Of a DNA stretch of 64,000 nt, positions 51,260 to 60,481 are shown one piece after another; the first letter of the stretch is position 1; each line of letters starts with the position of its first letter. A program made the position numbers and the translations under genes. Source of the stretch: an uncultured Eubacteriales bacterium (GTDB lineage: Bacteria; Bacillota; Clostridia; Oscillospirales; Acutalibacteraceae); the NCBI GenBank assembly GCA_900317765.1, contig ONID01000002.1:29769-93768 (forward strand), written 5' to 3'. Below the pieces are notes generated by a model. The model saw only the letters and a list, made by a program, of their open reading frames with translations, did not search any database and had not been told where the DNA came from.

Positions 51260-52390
51260 TCAAAACAGCTTGCCTTTTTTCTTCTTGCCGAGCTTGGAAA
51301 CGTCTCCGCCCATGCTCTTTTCCAACTGAAGAATCAGATCGCGCTGTTCGTTGGTGATGTTCTTAGGTACTGAAACGGTGAAATGTACGTACTGGTCACC
51401 CTTGCTGCGGGAATTGAGACGCTGGATGCCGCGTCCCTGCATGCGGTTGATGTCCCCGGGTTGTGTGCCTGCGGGAATTTTGACCTTCACATTGCCGTCG
51501 AGTGTGGGAACTTCGATTTCGTCGCCCAGAACGGCCTGCCCGTATGTAATAGGCTGTTCCATGTGAACGTCATAGCCGCGGCGTTCAAAAATGGGATGGG
51601 GACGGATGCCGACTTCCACGAAGAGATCGCCCGAAGAACCGCCGTTGCTTCCCTGATCGCCCGCACCCGAAACACGCACCTGCTGTTCCTCGTCAATGCC
51701 CGCGGGGAACTCCACTGTCTTGGAGCTGAGCACACGGACCTTGCCCATACCGCTGCATTTGTTGCAGCGATGTTCTATAATCTTGCCTGTGCCGCGGCAC
51801 TTCTCGCAGGAGTGCTGTGACTGGATAACGCCGAAGGGCGTGCGCTGATTGACGCGCACAAATCCAGTGCCGCCGCAGTCGGGACAGGATTTTGGGGAAG
51901 TGCCGGGAGCTGCACCTGTGCCGCCGCAATCGCTGCATGTCTCCACGCGCTTGTAGTTGACCTCCTTGCGGCAGCCCTTGGCGGCTTCCTCAAAGGAAAG
52001 CATGATGGACTGACGAATATCCGCGCCGCGTCTGGGGGCATTGGGGTTGGAACGTGCGCCGCCGCCGAATCCGCCTCCGAAGAAGCTGCTGAATATATCG
52101 CCTAAATCGCCAAAATCGACATTATATGCTCCGCCCGGTCCTCCGGCTCCGAAATTCGGGTCAACGCCGGCGTGACCAAACTGGTCGTATCTGGCGCGTT
52201 TTTCGCTGTCAGAAAGGACCTCGTATGCCTCGCCGACCTCCTTGAATTTTTCCTCAGCGGACTTGTCGCCGGGGTTGAGGTCGGGGTGGTATTTCTTTGC
52301 CATCTGGCGGTATGCTTTTTTTATTTCATCCTCCGAAGCTCCCTTTTGCAGTCCGAGAACTTCATAATAATCTCTTTTTGTATCTGCCAA
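51260..52390 (-). CDS. dnaJ: Chaperone protein DnaJ
   Basis: 376 residues. J domain with HPD in KYHPDLN, a Gly/Phe-rich region (about 75-115), four CxxCxGxG zinc motifs (SDCGGTG, PDCGGTG, EKCRGTG, NKCSGMG), and the C-terminal substrate domains. It delivers clients to DnaK and triggers ATP hydrolysis. It is the last gene of hrcA-grpE-dnaK-dnaJ. The gap to dnaK holds a member of the 3'-end repeat family. Confidence 0.95.
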   Translation of the reverse strand: MADTKRDYYEVLGLQKGASEDEIKKAYRQMAKKYHPDLNPGDKSAEEKFKEVGEAYEVLSDSEKRARYDQFGHAGVDPNFGAGGPGGAYNVDFGDLGDIFSSFFGGGFGGGARSNPNAPRRGADIRQSIMLSFEEAAKGCRKEVNYKRVETCSDCGGTGAAPGTSPKSCPDCGGTGFVRVNQRTPFGVIQSQHSCEKCRGTGKIIEHRCNKCSGMGKVRVLSSKTVEFPAGIDEEQQVRVSGAGDQGSNGGSSGDLFVEVGIRPHPIFERRGYDVHMEQPITYGQAVLGDEIEVPTLDGNVKVKIPAGTQPGDINRMQGRGIQRLNSRSKGDQYVHFTVSVPKNITNEQRDLILQLEKSMGGDVSKLGKKKKGKLF

Positions 52391-52404
52391 AGCAATTCCC
52401 TCCA

Positions 52405-52601
52405 GGAAGTGTGGAGTGTGAAGTGTGAAGTTTCGGAAGGCGCATTCGCGCCTTGGAATATACGCTTACATTTCCCCACCTGATAGCGCAAGAAGCACTC
52501 CGCACTGGAATTTATTATTTTCAGCGCGAAGCGCTCCGACACTATTATCTATTATTTATTCGTTATTCTTTATTCTCTTAGAGCAGCTTCGCTGCTCGCT
52601 T
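52405..52601 (-). repeat. 3'-end repeat element, copy A (after dnaK)
   Basis: On the minus strand it starts directly after the dnaK stop: a GCGAGCAGC/GCTGCTC hairpin head, an AT-rich AATAACGAATA stretch, a GGAGCGCTTCGCGCT segment, and a GGCGCGAATGCGCC hairpin. Copies B and C share this order. It contains no credible gene. Confidence 0.6.
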
Positions 52602-54345
52602 TTAGTTGTTTTCGACGTCGTTGTAGCCGCCGTTGCCGTCCTCGAAGTTGGCGTCATATGCGCCGCCCTGAGGTGCACCGCCCTGTGCGCCTGCGTCCTT
52701 GTAAAGCTGTTCGCTGAGCTTGTAAAGCTCCTGCTGAACTTCTTCGGTCTTTGCCTTGACGTCACTTGCGGAACCGGTGTCCTTGATGGAACGGAGGTCG
52801 TTGACCTTCGAACGGACAGCATCCTTTGTGCGGTTGTCAACCTTGTCGCCCACTTCGTCGAGCAGCTTTTCGGTCTGGTAAACAACCTGGTCGGCGTTGT
52901 TGCGGATGTCGACTTCTTCTCTGCGCTTTGCGTCCTCGGCAGCGTACTTCTCAGCATCCTTGACGGCTCTCTCGATGTCCTTCTTGTCCATGGAAGTGGA
53001 GGAGGTGATGGTGATGTGCTGCTCCTTGCCGGTGCCCTTGTCTCTTGCGGAAACGTTGACAATGCCGTTTGCGTCTATATCAAATGTGACTTCGATCTGC
53101 GGAATACCTCTGCGTGCGGGAGCAATGCCGTCGAGGTGGAATACGCCGAGCAGCTTGTTGTCTCTGGAGAATTCACGCTCGCCCTGCAGAACCTTGACTT
53201 CAACGGAAGTCTGGTTGTCGGCTTGTCTCGATACCGAGCGAAAGGGGAGTGACGTCGAGCAGCAGCAGACCTTCGACCTCGCCGCCGAGAACACCGCCCT
53301 GAATGGCTGCACCGAGAGCGACACATTCATCGGGATTGATGCCCTTGAAAGGCTCTTTGCCTGTGATCTTCTTGACAGCTTCCTGAACGGCAGGAATTCT
53401 GGAAGAACCGCCGACCATGAGAACCTTGTCGATCTGGCTGACGGAAAGTCCGCTGTCGGAGAGTGCCTGACGAACCGGACCCATTGTCTTGTCAACCAGG
53501 TCAGCAGTCAGCTCGTTGAACATGGCTCTTGTGAGAGTGAGGTCAAGGTGCTTCGGACCGGTGGAATCGGAAGTAATGAAGGGGAGGTTGATCTGAGCGG
53601 TGGTCATGCCGGAAAGCTCGATCTTAGCCTTCTCTGCGGCTTCCTTGAGTCTCTGCATAGCCATCTTGTCGCGGGAAAGGTCTATTCCGTCGGACTTGCG
53701 GAACTGTTCGCAGATCCAGTTGATGATTCTTGCGTCGAAATCGTCGCCGCCGAGACGGTTGTTACCGGCTGTTGCGAGAACTTCCTGCACGCCGTCACCC
53801 ATCTCAATGATGGAAACATCGAATGTACCGCCGCCCAGGTCGTAGACCATGACCTTCTGGTCGGTTTCCTTGTCAATGCCGTAGGAAAGAGCTGCGGCTG
53901 TCGGCTCGTTGATGATTCTCTTGACGTCGAGACCAGCGATCTTGCCGGCGTCCTTGGTTGCCTGACGCTGTGAGTCGGTGAAGTAGGCAGGAACGGTTAT
54001 AACCGCGCTTGTGACCTTCTCGCCGAGGTAGGATTCCGCGTCAGCCTTCAGCTTCTGAAGAATCATAGCGGAAATTTCCTGAGGGGTGTACTTCTTGCCG
54101 TCGATGGTGACGGTGTGGCTGGAACCCATCTCTCTCTTGATGGAAGAAATGGTTCTGTCGGGGTTGGTGATGGCCTGACGCTTTGCGACAGTACCGACCA
54201 TTCTTTCACCTGTCTTGCTGAAACCGACAACGGACGGAGTGGTTCTCGCGCCTTCGCTGTTGGGGATAACGACGGCTTCGCCGCCTTCGATAACTGCTAC
54301 ACATGAATTGGTTGTACCTAAGTCAATACCTATTGTCTTTGCCAT
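52602..54345 (-). pseudogene. dnaK: dnaK interrupted by an internal deletion/frameshift
   Basis: The ATPase half (54345 to about 53224) is intact, from [12 protein letters not shown] to the linker [15 protein letters not shown]. The substrate half resumes with ADNQTSVEV near 53222 in another frame and runs to the C-terminus at 52602. About 77 bp are missing at position 53223: homologues have roughly 26 residues here, from LGG to FSTA, covering the first strands of the substrate-binding domain. As written, the product stops a few residues after the linker. Because DnaK is usually needed for stress survival, assembly error or a recent mutation should both be considered. Confidence 0.9.
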
Positions 54346-54478
54346 AATTATTTCCTCCTGTAATAATGCCCTTTTGAAAAGGTTGATTTTTTGTTGTCTG
54401 ATTGCTTCTTAATTTGATATATATGTCAAACAGATCGCGCCGTGCGGTTCATCCGGAATGACCGCGCGATACGTTCCG

Positions 54479-55081
54479 TCAGTTTGCTACCTGAACCATT
54501 GCGGGGCGGATTACCTTGTCGCCGAGCTTGTAGCCTTTCTGGAGTACAAGCGCTATCGCTCCCGACTCCACGTCCTGCGCATCGACGGTGCCGACGCAGT
54601 GATGTATATTGGGGTCAAATGCCTCTCCGACTGCGCCGTATGAGGTGACACCCAACTTCTCAAAGACCTGCAGCGCCTGTGTGTTGATCATTTCCACACC
54701 CTTGCGCATATCCTCCGCGGAAGCGTTTTCGGCTGCCAAAGCGCGTTCCACATTGTCGATGACCGGCAGCAGAGCGGTGACAGCAGATGCGGTCGCGTCG
54801 GAGTAAATGGCGTCCTTTTCACGCTGTGAACGCTTGCGGAAGTTGTCATACTCCGCTGCAAGTCTCAGCTTGATGTCGTTCAGCTGAGTCATATCGGCTT
54901 TCAGCTTCTCCGCTTCCGCCTGAGCAGCCTCGAGCGCTTTTTTTAGCGCGGAAGCATCAGCGGTTTCCTTTTCTGCGGCTTCGGCTGTACCAGCTTTTGC
55001 CGTTTCTTCCTTGACTGCCTCGGAGGTCTTTTTTACTTCCTCCGCTGCGGGTTCTTCTGCCTTTTTCTTACTGTTGAACAA
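54479..55081 (-). CDS. grpE: Nucleotide exchange factor GrpE
   Basis: 200 residues: an Ala/Glu/Lys-rich low-complexity N-terminus (1 to about 45), a long coiled-coil helix, and the C-terminal beta wing. YDNFRKRSQREK near residue 80, LLPVIDNVERAL near 105 and GYKLGDKVIRPAMVQVA at the end are diagnostic. It speeds ADP release from DnaK. Second gene of the heat-shock locus. Confidence 0.95.
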   Translation of the reverse strand: MFNSKKKAEEPAAEEVKKTSEAVKEETAKAGTAEAAEKETADASALKKALEAAQAEAEKLKADMTQLNDIKLRLAAEYDNFRKRSQREKDAIYSDATASAVTALLPVIDNVERALAAENASAEDMRKGVEMINTQALQVFEKLGVTSYGAVGEAFDPNIHHCVGTVDAQDVESGAIALVLQKGYKLGDKVIRPAMVQVAN

Positions 55082-55103
55082 AATCAGCAGCCCCTTTCAA
55101 TTT

Positions 55104-55228
55104 AGTTTGGAGTGTGGAATGAAGGCGCAAAGCCTTGGAAATATTGTTCCAAGCGCGTAGCGCTTCCGACATTATTCACTATTCGTTATTCTTTTTCTCT
55201 GTTCTTTTAGCGAGCGGATGCGAGCGCT
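55104..55228 (-). repeat. 3'-end repeat element, copy B (after hrcA)
   Basis: It abuts the hrcA stop. On the minus strand it reads GCGCTCGCATCCGCTCGC, AT-rich GAATAACGAATAGTG, GGAAGCGCTACGCGCTT and AAGGCTTTGCGCCTT, matching copies A and C in order. Confidence 0.65.
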
Positions 55229-56275
55229 TCAGTCTCCTAAGACTTCCCTGAGCATATTTCCGACGGCGCCTGCAAAATAATCGATGTAGGGAATCAGTTT
55301 TGCATAGTTCATGCGGGTAGGTCCGACAACGCCGATCCAACCGGCTGTCTGTCCGCCTCCGTAATAGCGTTCGGTAATCATGCCCGTTCCTTCCAGCTCG
55401 GGTCGGTGGGATTCGTTGCCGATGAGAATGCAGGTTCTGCCGCTGTTGGCAAATCCGTGTCCCTCACCGAGCAGATCGGCTATCGCACCGCGTTTTTCCA
55501 TAAAGTCCATGATGCCCGCAAGCTGCCATTCGGCAAATACGCCGCGTGCCAGCATGCTTGACTGTCCCTCCATGATAACCTGCATTTCAGCCGATTCCTC
55601 GATGCATTCCCTTGCTGCCGCAAAGAGCGGTTCAAGCAGTTCCCAAAGCATTCCGTACATGACCGCAGTCTCGGAAAAGAATCTTTCGTCCATGCTCTCG
55701 GTAGAAACGTCTAAAAGCCGCTCGCGCAGTATACAACGCAGTCTTTCGACAAGCTCGGCAGAAAGATCGGCTTTGAGTCTGCATACTCTTGTTTTGAGAA
55801 TAGCAGGTGAAATCATGATGAGCAGCATTGCCGAATGTGTTCCGATCAGCATCAGTTCGACATTGGTCACTTTCGGATGCTGGTCGGTGGGATTGGTGAC
55901 CACGGCGAGCAGTCCCGTCTGCTCCGCAATGAGGGAAGCGGTGACTTCAAGGAATTTGTTCGGGTCATAGCTGAACGCCTTGAGCCTTCGGTCAATTTCT
56001 CCCTGCAGTTCAAGCGGAAGCTCATGGTTGCCCATCATCAGGTGATCGACGTAGAGCCTGTAGCCTCGCTGGGAAGGAATCCTGCCGGAGGAAGTGTGCG
56101 GCTGTTCGAGATAGCCGCTTGCCACAAGCTCCGCCATGTCGTTGCGAATGGTTGCCGACGATACGGAATTCTGCATTGCCTCCGCCAGAGCTTTGCTGGC
56201 GATAGGCTCGCCTGTGAGAACGTAACTTTCGATTATCGAAGCCAGAATTTTCAGTTTTCTTGCCCGTGGCTCCAT
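55229..56275 (-). CDS. hrcA: Heat-inducible transcription repressor HrcA
   Basis: 348 residues. The N-terminal winged helix (RARKLKILASIIESYVLTG, then VSSATIRNDMAELVASGYL) binds CIRCE, and the GAF-like C-terminus senses chaperone supply (GPTRMNYAKLIPYIDYFA near the end). It represses its own locus through the CIRCE element 74 bp upstream. First gene of the operon. Confidence 0.95.
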   Translation of the reverse strand: MEPRARKLKILASIIESYVLTGEPIASKALAEAMQNSVSSATIRNDMAELVASGYLEQPHTSSGRIPSQRGYRLYVDHLMMGNHELPLELQGEIDRRLKAFSYDPNKFLEVTASLIAEQTGLLAVVTNPTDQHPKVTNVELMLIGTHSAMLLIMISPAILKTRVCRLKADLSAELVERLRCILRERLLDVSTESMDERFFSETAVMYGMLWELLEPLFAAARECIEESAEMQVIMEGQSSMLARGVFAEWQLAGIMDFMEKRGAIADLLGEGHGFANSGRTCILIGNESHRPELEGTGMITERYYGGGQTAGWIGVVGPTRMNYAKLIPYIDYFAGAVGNMLREVLGD

Positions 56276-56348
56276 TTAATCAGACCGTCCTTTTCTACTT
56301 ATCATCGATTGATGACAAGATAATAAATCAGCACTCATTTTATCCGAG

Positions 56349-56375
56349 TTAGCACTCTCGATGTCCGAGTGCTAA
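56349..56375 (-). promoter_or_regulatory. CIRCE operator for HrcA
   Basis: TTAGCACTC (56349-56357), 9-bp spacer, GAGTGCTAA (56367-56375): an exact match to the consensus. It sits just downstream of the hrcA promoter. Confidence 0.97.
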
Positions 56376-56386
56376 TTTATGATAAT

Positions 56387-56415
56387 AATTTACCACTTCC
56401 CAACGCCGTTGTCAA
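56387..56415 (-). promoter_or_regulatory. Promoter of the hrcA operon (minus strand)
   Basis: On the minus strand TTGACA (56415-56410), 17-bp spacer and TAAATT (56392-56387), with CIRCE starting 11 bp further on. Confidence 0.75.
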
Positions 56416-56528
56416 GAGGTAACTGTGAATAAACTGTTAATCTATCATTATGCTTTTCTGAATAATTAAGAATTTTGTAAATCTATTATAATAATTAGTA
56501 AATTATTTATGCATTATGCACTTAATTC

Positions 56529-56565
56529 AAAAACCAAGCCGGAATCCGATACCCGAATCCCGGCT
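56529..56565 (-). terminator. Terminator of the nrdG-side minus-strand genes
   Basis: AGCCGG (56537-56542) pairs with CCGGCT (56560-56565), with inner GATTCGG/CCGAATC-type pairs; the minus strand continues into GGTTTTTG. It lies between copy C of the repeat and the hrcA promoter. Confidence 0.7.
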
Positions 56566-56573
56566 AATATTTT

Positions 56574-56650
56574 TTTCAAGGCGCAACGCGCCTTCTGAAA
56601 TTATTCACTGTTCACCATTCATAATTCACTAAGCGAACGAATGTGAGCGC
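56574..56650 (-). repeat. 3'-end repeat element, copy C
   Basis: It abuts the stop codon at 56651-56653. On the minus strand: GCGCTCACATTCGTTCGC head, AT-rich GAATTATGAATGG stretch, and AAGGCGCGTTGCGCCTT hairpin. It is shorter than A and B and lacks the GGAAGCGCT segment. Confidence 0.6.
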
Positions 56651-57130
56651 CTACAGGAACTCCGCCATGGAGTCTGCCATTCGTTCTTCGATGTCGATGA
56701 GCTTTCCGGTGATTTTCTGTGCTTTGGAATCGGCGAGGGTGTACTCATTGAGATAGCCGTTGAGTGATTTGACCCCCATGTTGCATCCGTCGGTCATGAG
56801 GTCTGCGACGGTCTTGTCGCTCGGGTTGACCATGAGCATGACGTTTGTTTTTATCCAGGACATGCTCTTTGCGACGGGGTGCGGTTCTTTGGTGTCACAG
56901 TCGTATTTCAGCAGCAGCTCGTGTGTTTCGTCGCCCAGTTCCGCATGCTCCCGTCTGCCTCGCTCGAGTATTCCTTTCAAACGGCTGTCGTGAACCGAGG
57001 GCAAAACCTCGTCGATGGAGCTGATGCCCATTTTGATGCCCGCGTTGCATTCGCGCAGCAGTTTTTCGGTGTCATCGTGCTTTTTGGTCTCCACATTTTC
57101 AACGGCTTCGTTGTTTCCGGTGTATTCCAT
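56651..57130 (-). CDS. Conserved hypothetical protein, probably four-helix bundle
   Basis: 159 residues, almost entirely alpha-helical by composition, with no signal or membrane segment. It has spaced Glu/His residues (ERGRREHAELGDETHELL near residue 65) that recall ferritin-like bundles, and a hydrophobic MSWIKTNVMLMV stretch. I do not recognise a named family with certainty. The ATG at 57130 follows GAAGGGAG; a longer in-frame start at 57172 lies before this site. It is the last gene of a minus-strand run with nrdG. Confidence 0.7.
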   Translation of the reverse strand: MEYTGNNEAVENVETKKHDDTEKLLRECNAGIKMGISSIDEVLPSVHDSRLKGILERGRREHAELGDETHELLLKYDCDTKEPHPVAKSMSWIKTNVMLMVNPSDKTVADLMTDGCNMGVKSLNGYLNEYTLADSKAQKITGKLIDIEERMADSMAEFL

Positions 57131-57212
57131 AAAAAAATAACTCCCTTCAAATGATGCTTTCGGCATTATCATTTGCGGGAGTATGGGGTATTATGCATGT
57201 GCTTCTGAAAAA

Positions 57213-57722
57213 TCATTCAAATTCAAAAGTTACCGCATGTCCCTGTTCAAGGGAACGGGGGACGTCAATAACCCTCTGGTTGTCCGAGCCGCGGAATTTG
57301 AGTTCGAGGTTCAGCTGTTCCAGAATGAAAGGTCCGTCGATAAGTACATCTGCCTGTCGTAGAAGGGCAGCGGTATCGGGGTCATTCTTCGCCCTTTCCA
57401 GCAGCTGTTCGAAGGTGTAACCGGTGTATACCATGATGTCCTTCCCGACGGCGTGCGCTTTTTCGGCAAGCTCCGCAAGCGGCGCGGGCTGTTCAAAGGG
57501 GTCGCCGCCCGAAAAGGTCAAGCCTTTGATCAGCGGGTCTTCCGACATTTCGGTGAAAAGGTCGTCGGTGTCGACAGTATATCCTCCGTTGAAGTCGTGG
57601 GTCTGGGGATTTTGGCAGCCCTTGCAGTGGTGTCTGCACCCTTGGGTGAATACCGTATATCTGAATCCCGGACCGTCAACCACCGATTCCGGGACAATCC
57701 CTGCAATCCGCAGTTTTGCCAT
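57213..57722 (-). CDS. nrdG: Anaerobic ribonucleotide reductase-activating protein
   Basis: 169 residues, radical SAM. The 4Fe-4S cluster cysteines are in CRHHCKGC near residue 30, and GLTFSGGDPFEQ near 70 binds SAM. It installs the glycyl radical on the class III reductase NrdD. No nrdD gene is adjacent: the flanking genes are unknown membrane and helical proteins, so NrdD must lie elsewhere. Marks an anaerobic lifestyle. Confidence 0.95.
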   Translation of the reverse strand: MAKLRIAGIVPESVVDGPGFRYTVFTQGCRHHCKGCQNPQTHDFNGGYTVDTDDLFTEMSEDPLIKGLTFSGGDPFEQPAPLAELAEKAHAVGKDIMVYTGYTFEQLLERAKNDPDTAALLRQADVLIDGPFILEQLNLELKFRGSDNQRVIDVPRSLEQGHAVTFEFE

Positions 57723-57767
57723 TTTAATCAGTTCCTTTCCGCAAAATAATTGAAAAAATAGAAAGAT

Positions 57768-58547
57768 TCAATCCGCAGCCAGTTCAATGAACTGCTCTCC
57801 GCGTGCATCTCTGATGATTTCTACATAAATACCTCGTGGGACATCTGTTTCATTTCGCTTCATGAGTCGGTGGGAATAATTCATTTCACAGAGCGGAGTC
57901 ATTAACGGGTCGCAGAATAACGAAAGCCATCTCAATCTCAGCATATCTCCGCATTGGCCTGCAGTCAGTTCCCACGAGCAGTCGAGCGCAAAGAGCATAT
58001 CGCTGCATTGTCCGCTGAACCATAAATACTCAGCGCATCCCATCCGGGCACTTGTCACGGCGGAAAAAATCAGTCCTCCCGCAGTTAGCAGGAAAGCCGC
58101 CGCAAGCAGCAGCATACAGCAATTTCTGTCGGAACTGAGCGAATAATACCTGATTCCGTATCGCAGGCAGATAAAGGCGGGACTCATCATGACGGCGTTG
58201 ACCGTCCAGACGGTCGCCAGAAAGACAAGTTCTCCCGACAGCAGCGCGGGAATACCCGGTATACGAAGCTTTTCATTCTCTTGGGGGCGAAGGTATCCGA
58301 CAGACATCTGGTATGCTTCCCGTCTGATGAATCCGCGCAAACCGACGGCTATGAGCGCAGCACCGGCGGCAACAACGGCCAATAGAATGCTTGCTTTGCC
58401 GCTTTCGCGCAGACAAAGCCAAGTGAATGCAAAGACCGCTGCCATCGACAGAATGTATTTCAGGCAGAGAACAGCGTCTTTCAAGCGCTGACCCTCTGCC
58501 TGACGATAGGATAATTTAATGATACCGATCAATTCCAAAACCGACAT
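57768..58547 (-). CDS. Hypothetical multi-pass membrane protein
   Basis: About 259 residues with four to five hydrophobic segments (about 30-48, 52-72, 105-128, 140-165) and a soluble C-terminal tail of about 90 residues. Cysteines are frequent. I recognise no family. The ATG at 58547 begins MSVLELIGIIKLS; an in-frame ATG lies 39 bp further upstream. It precedes nrdG by 45 bp on the same strand. Confidence 0.6.
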   Translation of the reverse strand: MSVLELIGIIKLSYRQAEGQRLKDAVLCLKYILSMAAVFAFTWLCLRESGKASILLAVVAAGAALIAVGLRGFIRREAYQMSVGYLRPQENEKLRIPGIPALLSGELVFLATVWTVNAVMMSPAFICLRYGIRYYSLSSDRNCCMLLLAAAFLLTAGGLIFSAVTSARMGCAEYLWFSGQCSDMLFALDCSWELTAGQCGDMLRLRWLSLFCDPLMTPLCEMNYSHRLMKRNETDVPRGIYVEIIRDARGEQFIELAAD

Positions 58548-58620
58548 GACAACATCACACCTTCGGGCACAGTACTGTAAATACATTTTCTGTACAAAAG
58601 GGGGAAATTATGCATGGAAA

Positions 58621-59661
58621 TTATTGATTGTAGGGACTGTCGGGGGAATCATCGGTCGGGTCCCAGCCGTTGTGAGCCGAATCCTTGATACGCTCGGGAA
58701 TGATCTCGGGAACCGAGCCCGCAGGAGCATTTTCATCCACCACATGAACCGGCGTGCCGATGGGACAGTTGTCGTATATCCATTTACTGTCGCGGAAACA
58801 AAGGCGTATACAGCCCGAGGAAGCGGGATTGCCAAGTTTATCGTAGGACGAATTGGCCATTGTTCCGGCGTTTTTCCTGTTGTAGGGGATGGAGTGAAAA
58901 AGATAGCCGCTGCTGAAGGACGATGCGTACTGGGTGTAGCAGTTGCCCACCATGAATCGCCAGCGATATTTGGCGCGAATGGAATAATCTCCTAATTTTG
59001 TCGGAGTAGATGCCTTTCCCGACGAGCAGGAGAAGATCTTCGCAGGGTTTCCGGAATAATCGTAGACGATGACAATCTGACTGGGACGGTAAACGGTGAT
59101 GCTGTAAGGGGAATTGCTCTCCTGTGTGTCCTGAACGTCGCTGCTGTCGGTTTTTGTCGGATTGGTTCCTTCGTCACTGCTTGCCGGAAGAGTCGTCTCA
59201 GAGGTTGCAGTCTCAGAGGAAACGTTCTCAGAGTCCACTGTCTCCGAGCTTGTGACACCGGGGTCAGATGATGCTGGAACATCGGAGGAATTGTCCGGAC
59301 CGCTGTTTCCGGATTGTCCTCCAAACAGTCCGGCAAACCACGAAAATGAGGTTTCAATTCGGGGGGAAACCTTTTCCATCAGCTCATTCAGACTGCCTGC
59401 CGGCATGAACACGATCCACGCAAGAGCGCCCGCCAGGAGAAGTATGATCAGAATCCGAAAGGCGATGCCAAAGCAACTGCTTCCGCCTTCGTCCTCTTCT
59501 TCTTCGCCGGTTATCGGTTCCTCTTCCGCTTTGGCTTGCTGTTTGATTGCCTGCTTCCTCCTGAGATTTTCCAGGTTTCTTGCGTTTTCCTTTTCCAAAT
59601 CTGCGTTGGCAAATTCACTGTTGAGCAGATCAAACGCGTCATTGCTTTTATTGCCTGACAT
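58621..59661 (-). CDS. L,D-transpeptidase (YkuD domain), membrane-anchored
   Basis: 346 residues: charged cytoplasmic arm with a coiled-coil-like stretch (about 15-60), one membrane segment (about 66-86), a Ser/Thr/Glu-rich external linker (115-190), then a YkuD domain. The His in LFHSIP and the catalytic Cys in SSGCIRLC match the active site. It forms 3-3 cross-links or anchors proteins to peptidoglycan. The two-gene unit starts with a conserved unknown 27 bp upstream. Confidence 0.92.
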   Translation of the reverse strand: MSGNKSNDAFDLLNSEFANADLEKENARNLENLRRKQAIKQQAKAEEEPITGEEEEDEGGSSCFGIAFRILIILLLAGALAWIVFMPAGSLNELMEKVSPRIETSFSWFAGLFGGQSGNSGPDNSSDVPASSDPGVTSSETVDSENVSSETATSETTLPASSDEGTNPTKTDSSDVQDTQESNSPYSITVYRPSQIVIVYDYSGNPAKIFSCSSGKASTPTKLGDYSIRAKYRWRFMVGNCYTQYASSFSSGYLFHSIPYNRKNAGTMANSSYDKLGNPASSGCIRLCFRDSKWIYDNCPIGTPVHVVDENAPAGSVPEIIPERIKDSAHNGWDPTDDSPDSPYNQ

Positions 59662-59688
59662 GATATTATCCTCCCTGCGTGCGGGATT

Positions 59689-60213
59689 TTATTTGTTGTC
59701 GGATTGTACCGACTGAACCAGCGCACTGATGGCTCTGCCGAATTCAGCCCATTCGGTGGGGAAACGCGCCTGTCCGGAAGAGTGTTTTTCGCTTCCGTTC
59801 TGAGAATAGATGTCTACGCGCCAGCTGATTCCGTCGCGCTGAGAGGGAAAACTGTTTCGCCAGCTGAGAATGTCGATTTGCTGAAGCACAGAGAGGAATT
59901 TCAGCAGATCGGCGCGGTTGGCCTTTAAGAAGGGGATTTCTTCTTCAAAGGAAAAATTATCAAAATTTCTGATGGCTTCTCCGTTTTCGTCATACGAGAT
60001 CAGTTCGACAAATTTACCGCCCTGTGCCTTGAGATTTCTTCTTTCTCCCGCAAGGTCGCATATTTCATCGTGCTGCCCGCACATCACCTGCTCATTTTCA
60101 AAATCGACCCAGATGTAATTGACAGGGGGAGAAACGTTCCAGACGGAGAAGAAAAGCTCCGATAGTCTGCCGTATTCCTTGTTGATATTGATCGGTTCGG
60201 ACAAATTGATCAC
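59689..60213 (-). CDS. Conserved hypothetical protein upstream of the L,D-transpeptidase
   Basis: 174 residues, soluble. It contains tryptophans and acidic loops (NYIWVDFENEQVMCG near 33 and WRVDIYSQNGSEKHSS near 130) and no motif I can place. It overlaps no other feature and shares a strand and a short gap with the transpeptidase gene, so co-transcription is likely. Confidence 0.65.
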   Translation of the reverse strand: MINLSEPININKEYGRLSELFFSVWNVSPPVNYIWVDFENEQVMCGQHDEICDLAGERRNLKAQGGKFVELISYDENGEAIRNFDNFSFEEEIPFLKANRADLLKFLSVLQQIDILSWRNSFPSQRDGISWRVDIYSQNGSEKHSSGQARFPTEWAEFGRAISALVQSVQSDNK

Positions 60214-60406
60214 TCCAAAGAGAAAATGTATTATTTGATATTATCTGCTGATTTTGCCGCATCTGATATTTTATTTTACTCCTTTTGCGTCAAAATATCA
60301 AGTATCTGAAACGCCTGAATATTTTAATTTAGTATTAATTTTCAGAATTATCTGTATTTGTCATTCATATTAATTTGTCCTAATTGTTAAAAAGATCTAC
60401 AGCCAA

Positions 60407-60435
60407 TTGACTTTGTTTTGTTGTTGTGATACTAT
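60407..60435 (+). promoter_or_regulatory. Promoter of the acylation cluster
   Basis: TTGACT at 60407-60412, 17-bp spacer, TACTAT at 60430-60435. The rest of the 268-bp gap is AT-rich and unremarkable. Confidence 0.65.
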
Positions 60436-60481
60436 TTAAGTTATGCAGTAAATTTCTATAACGGTCTACGGGGGAATTGAT

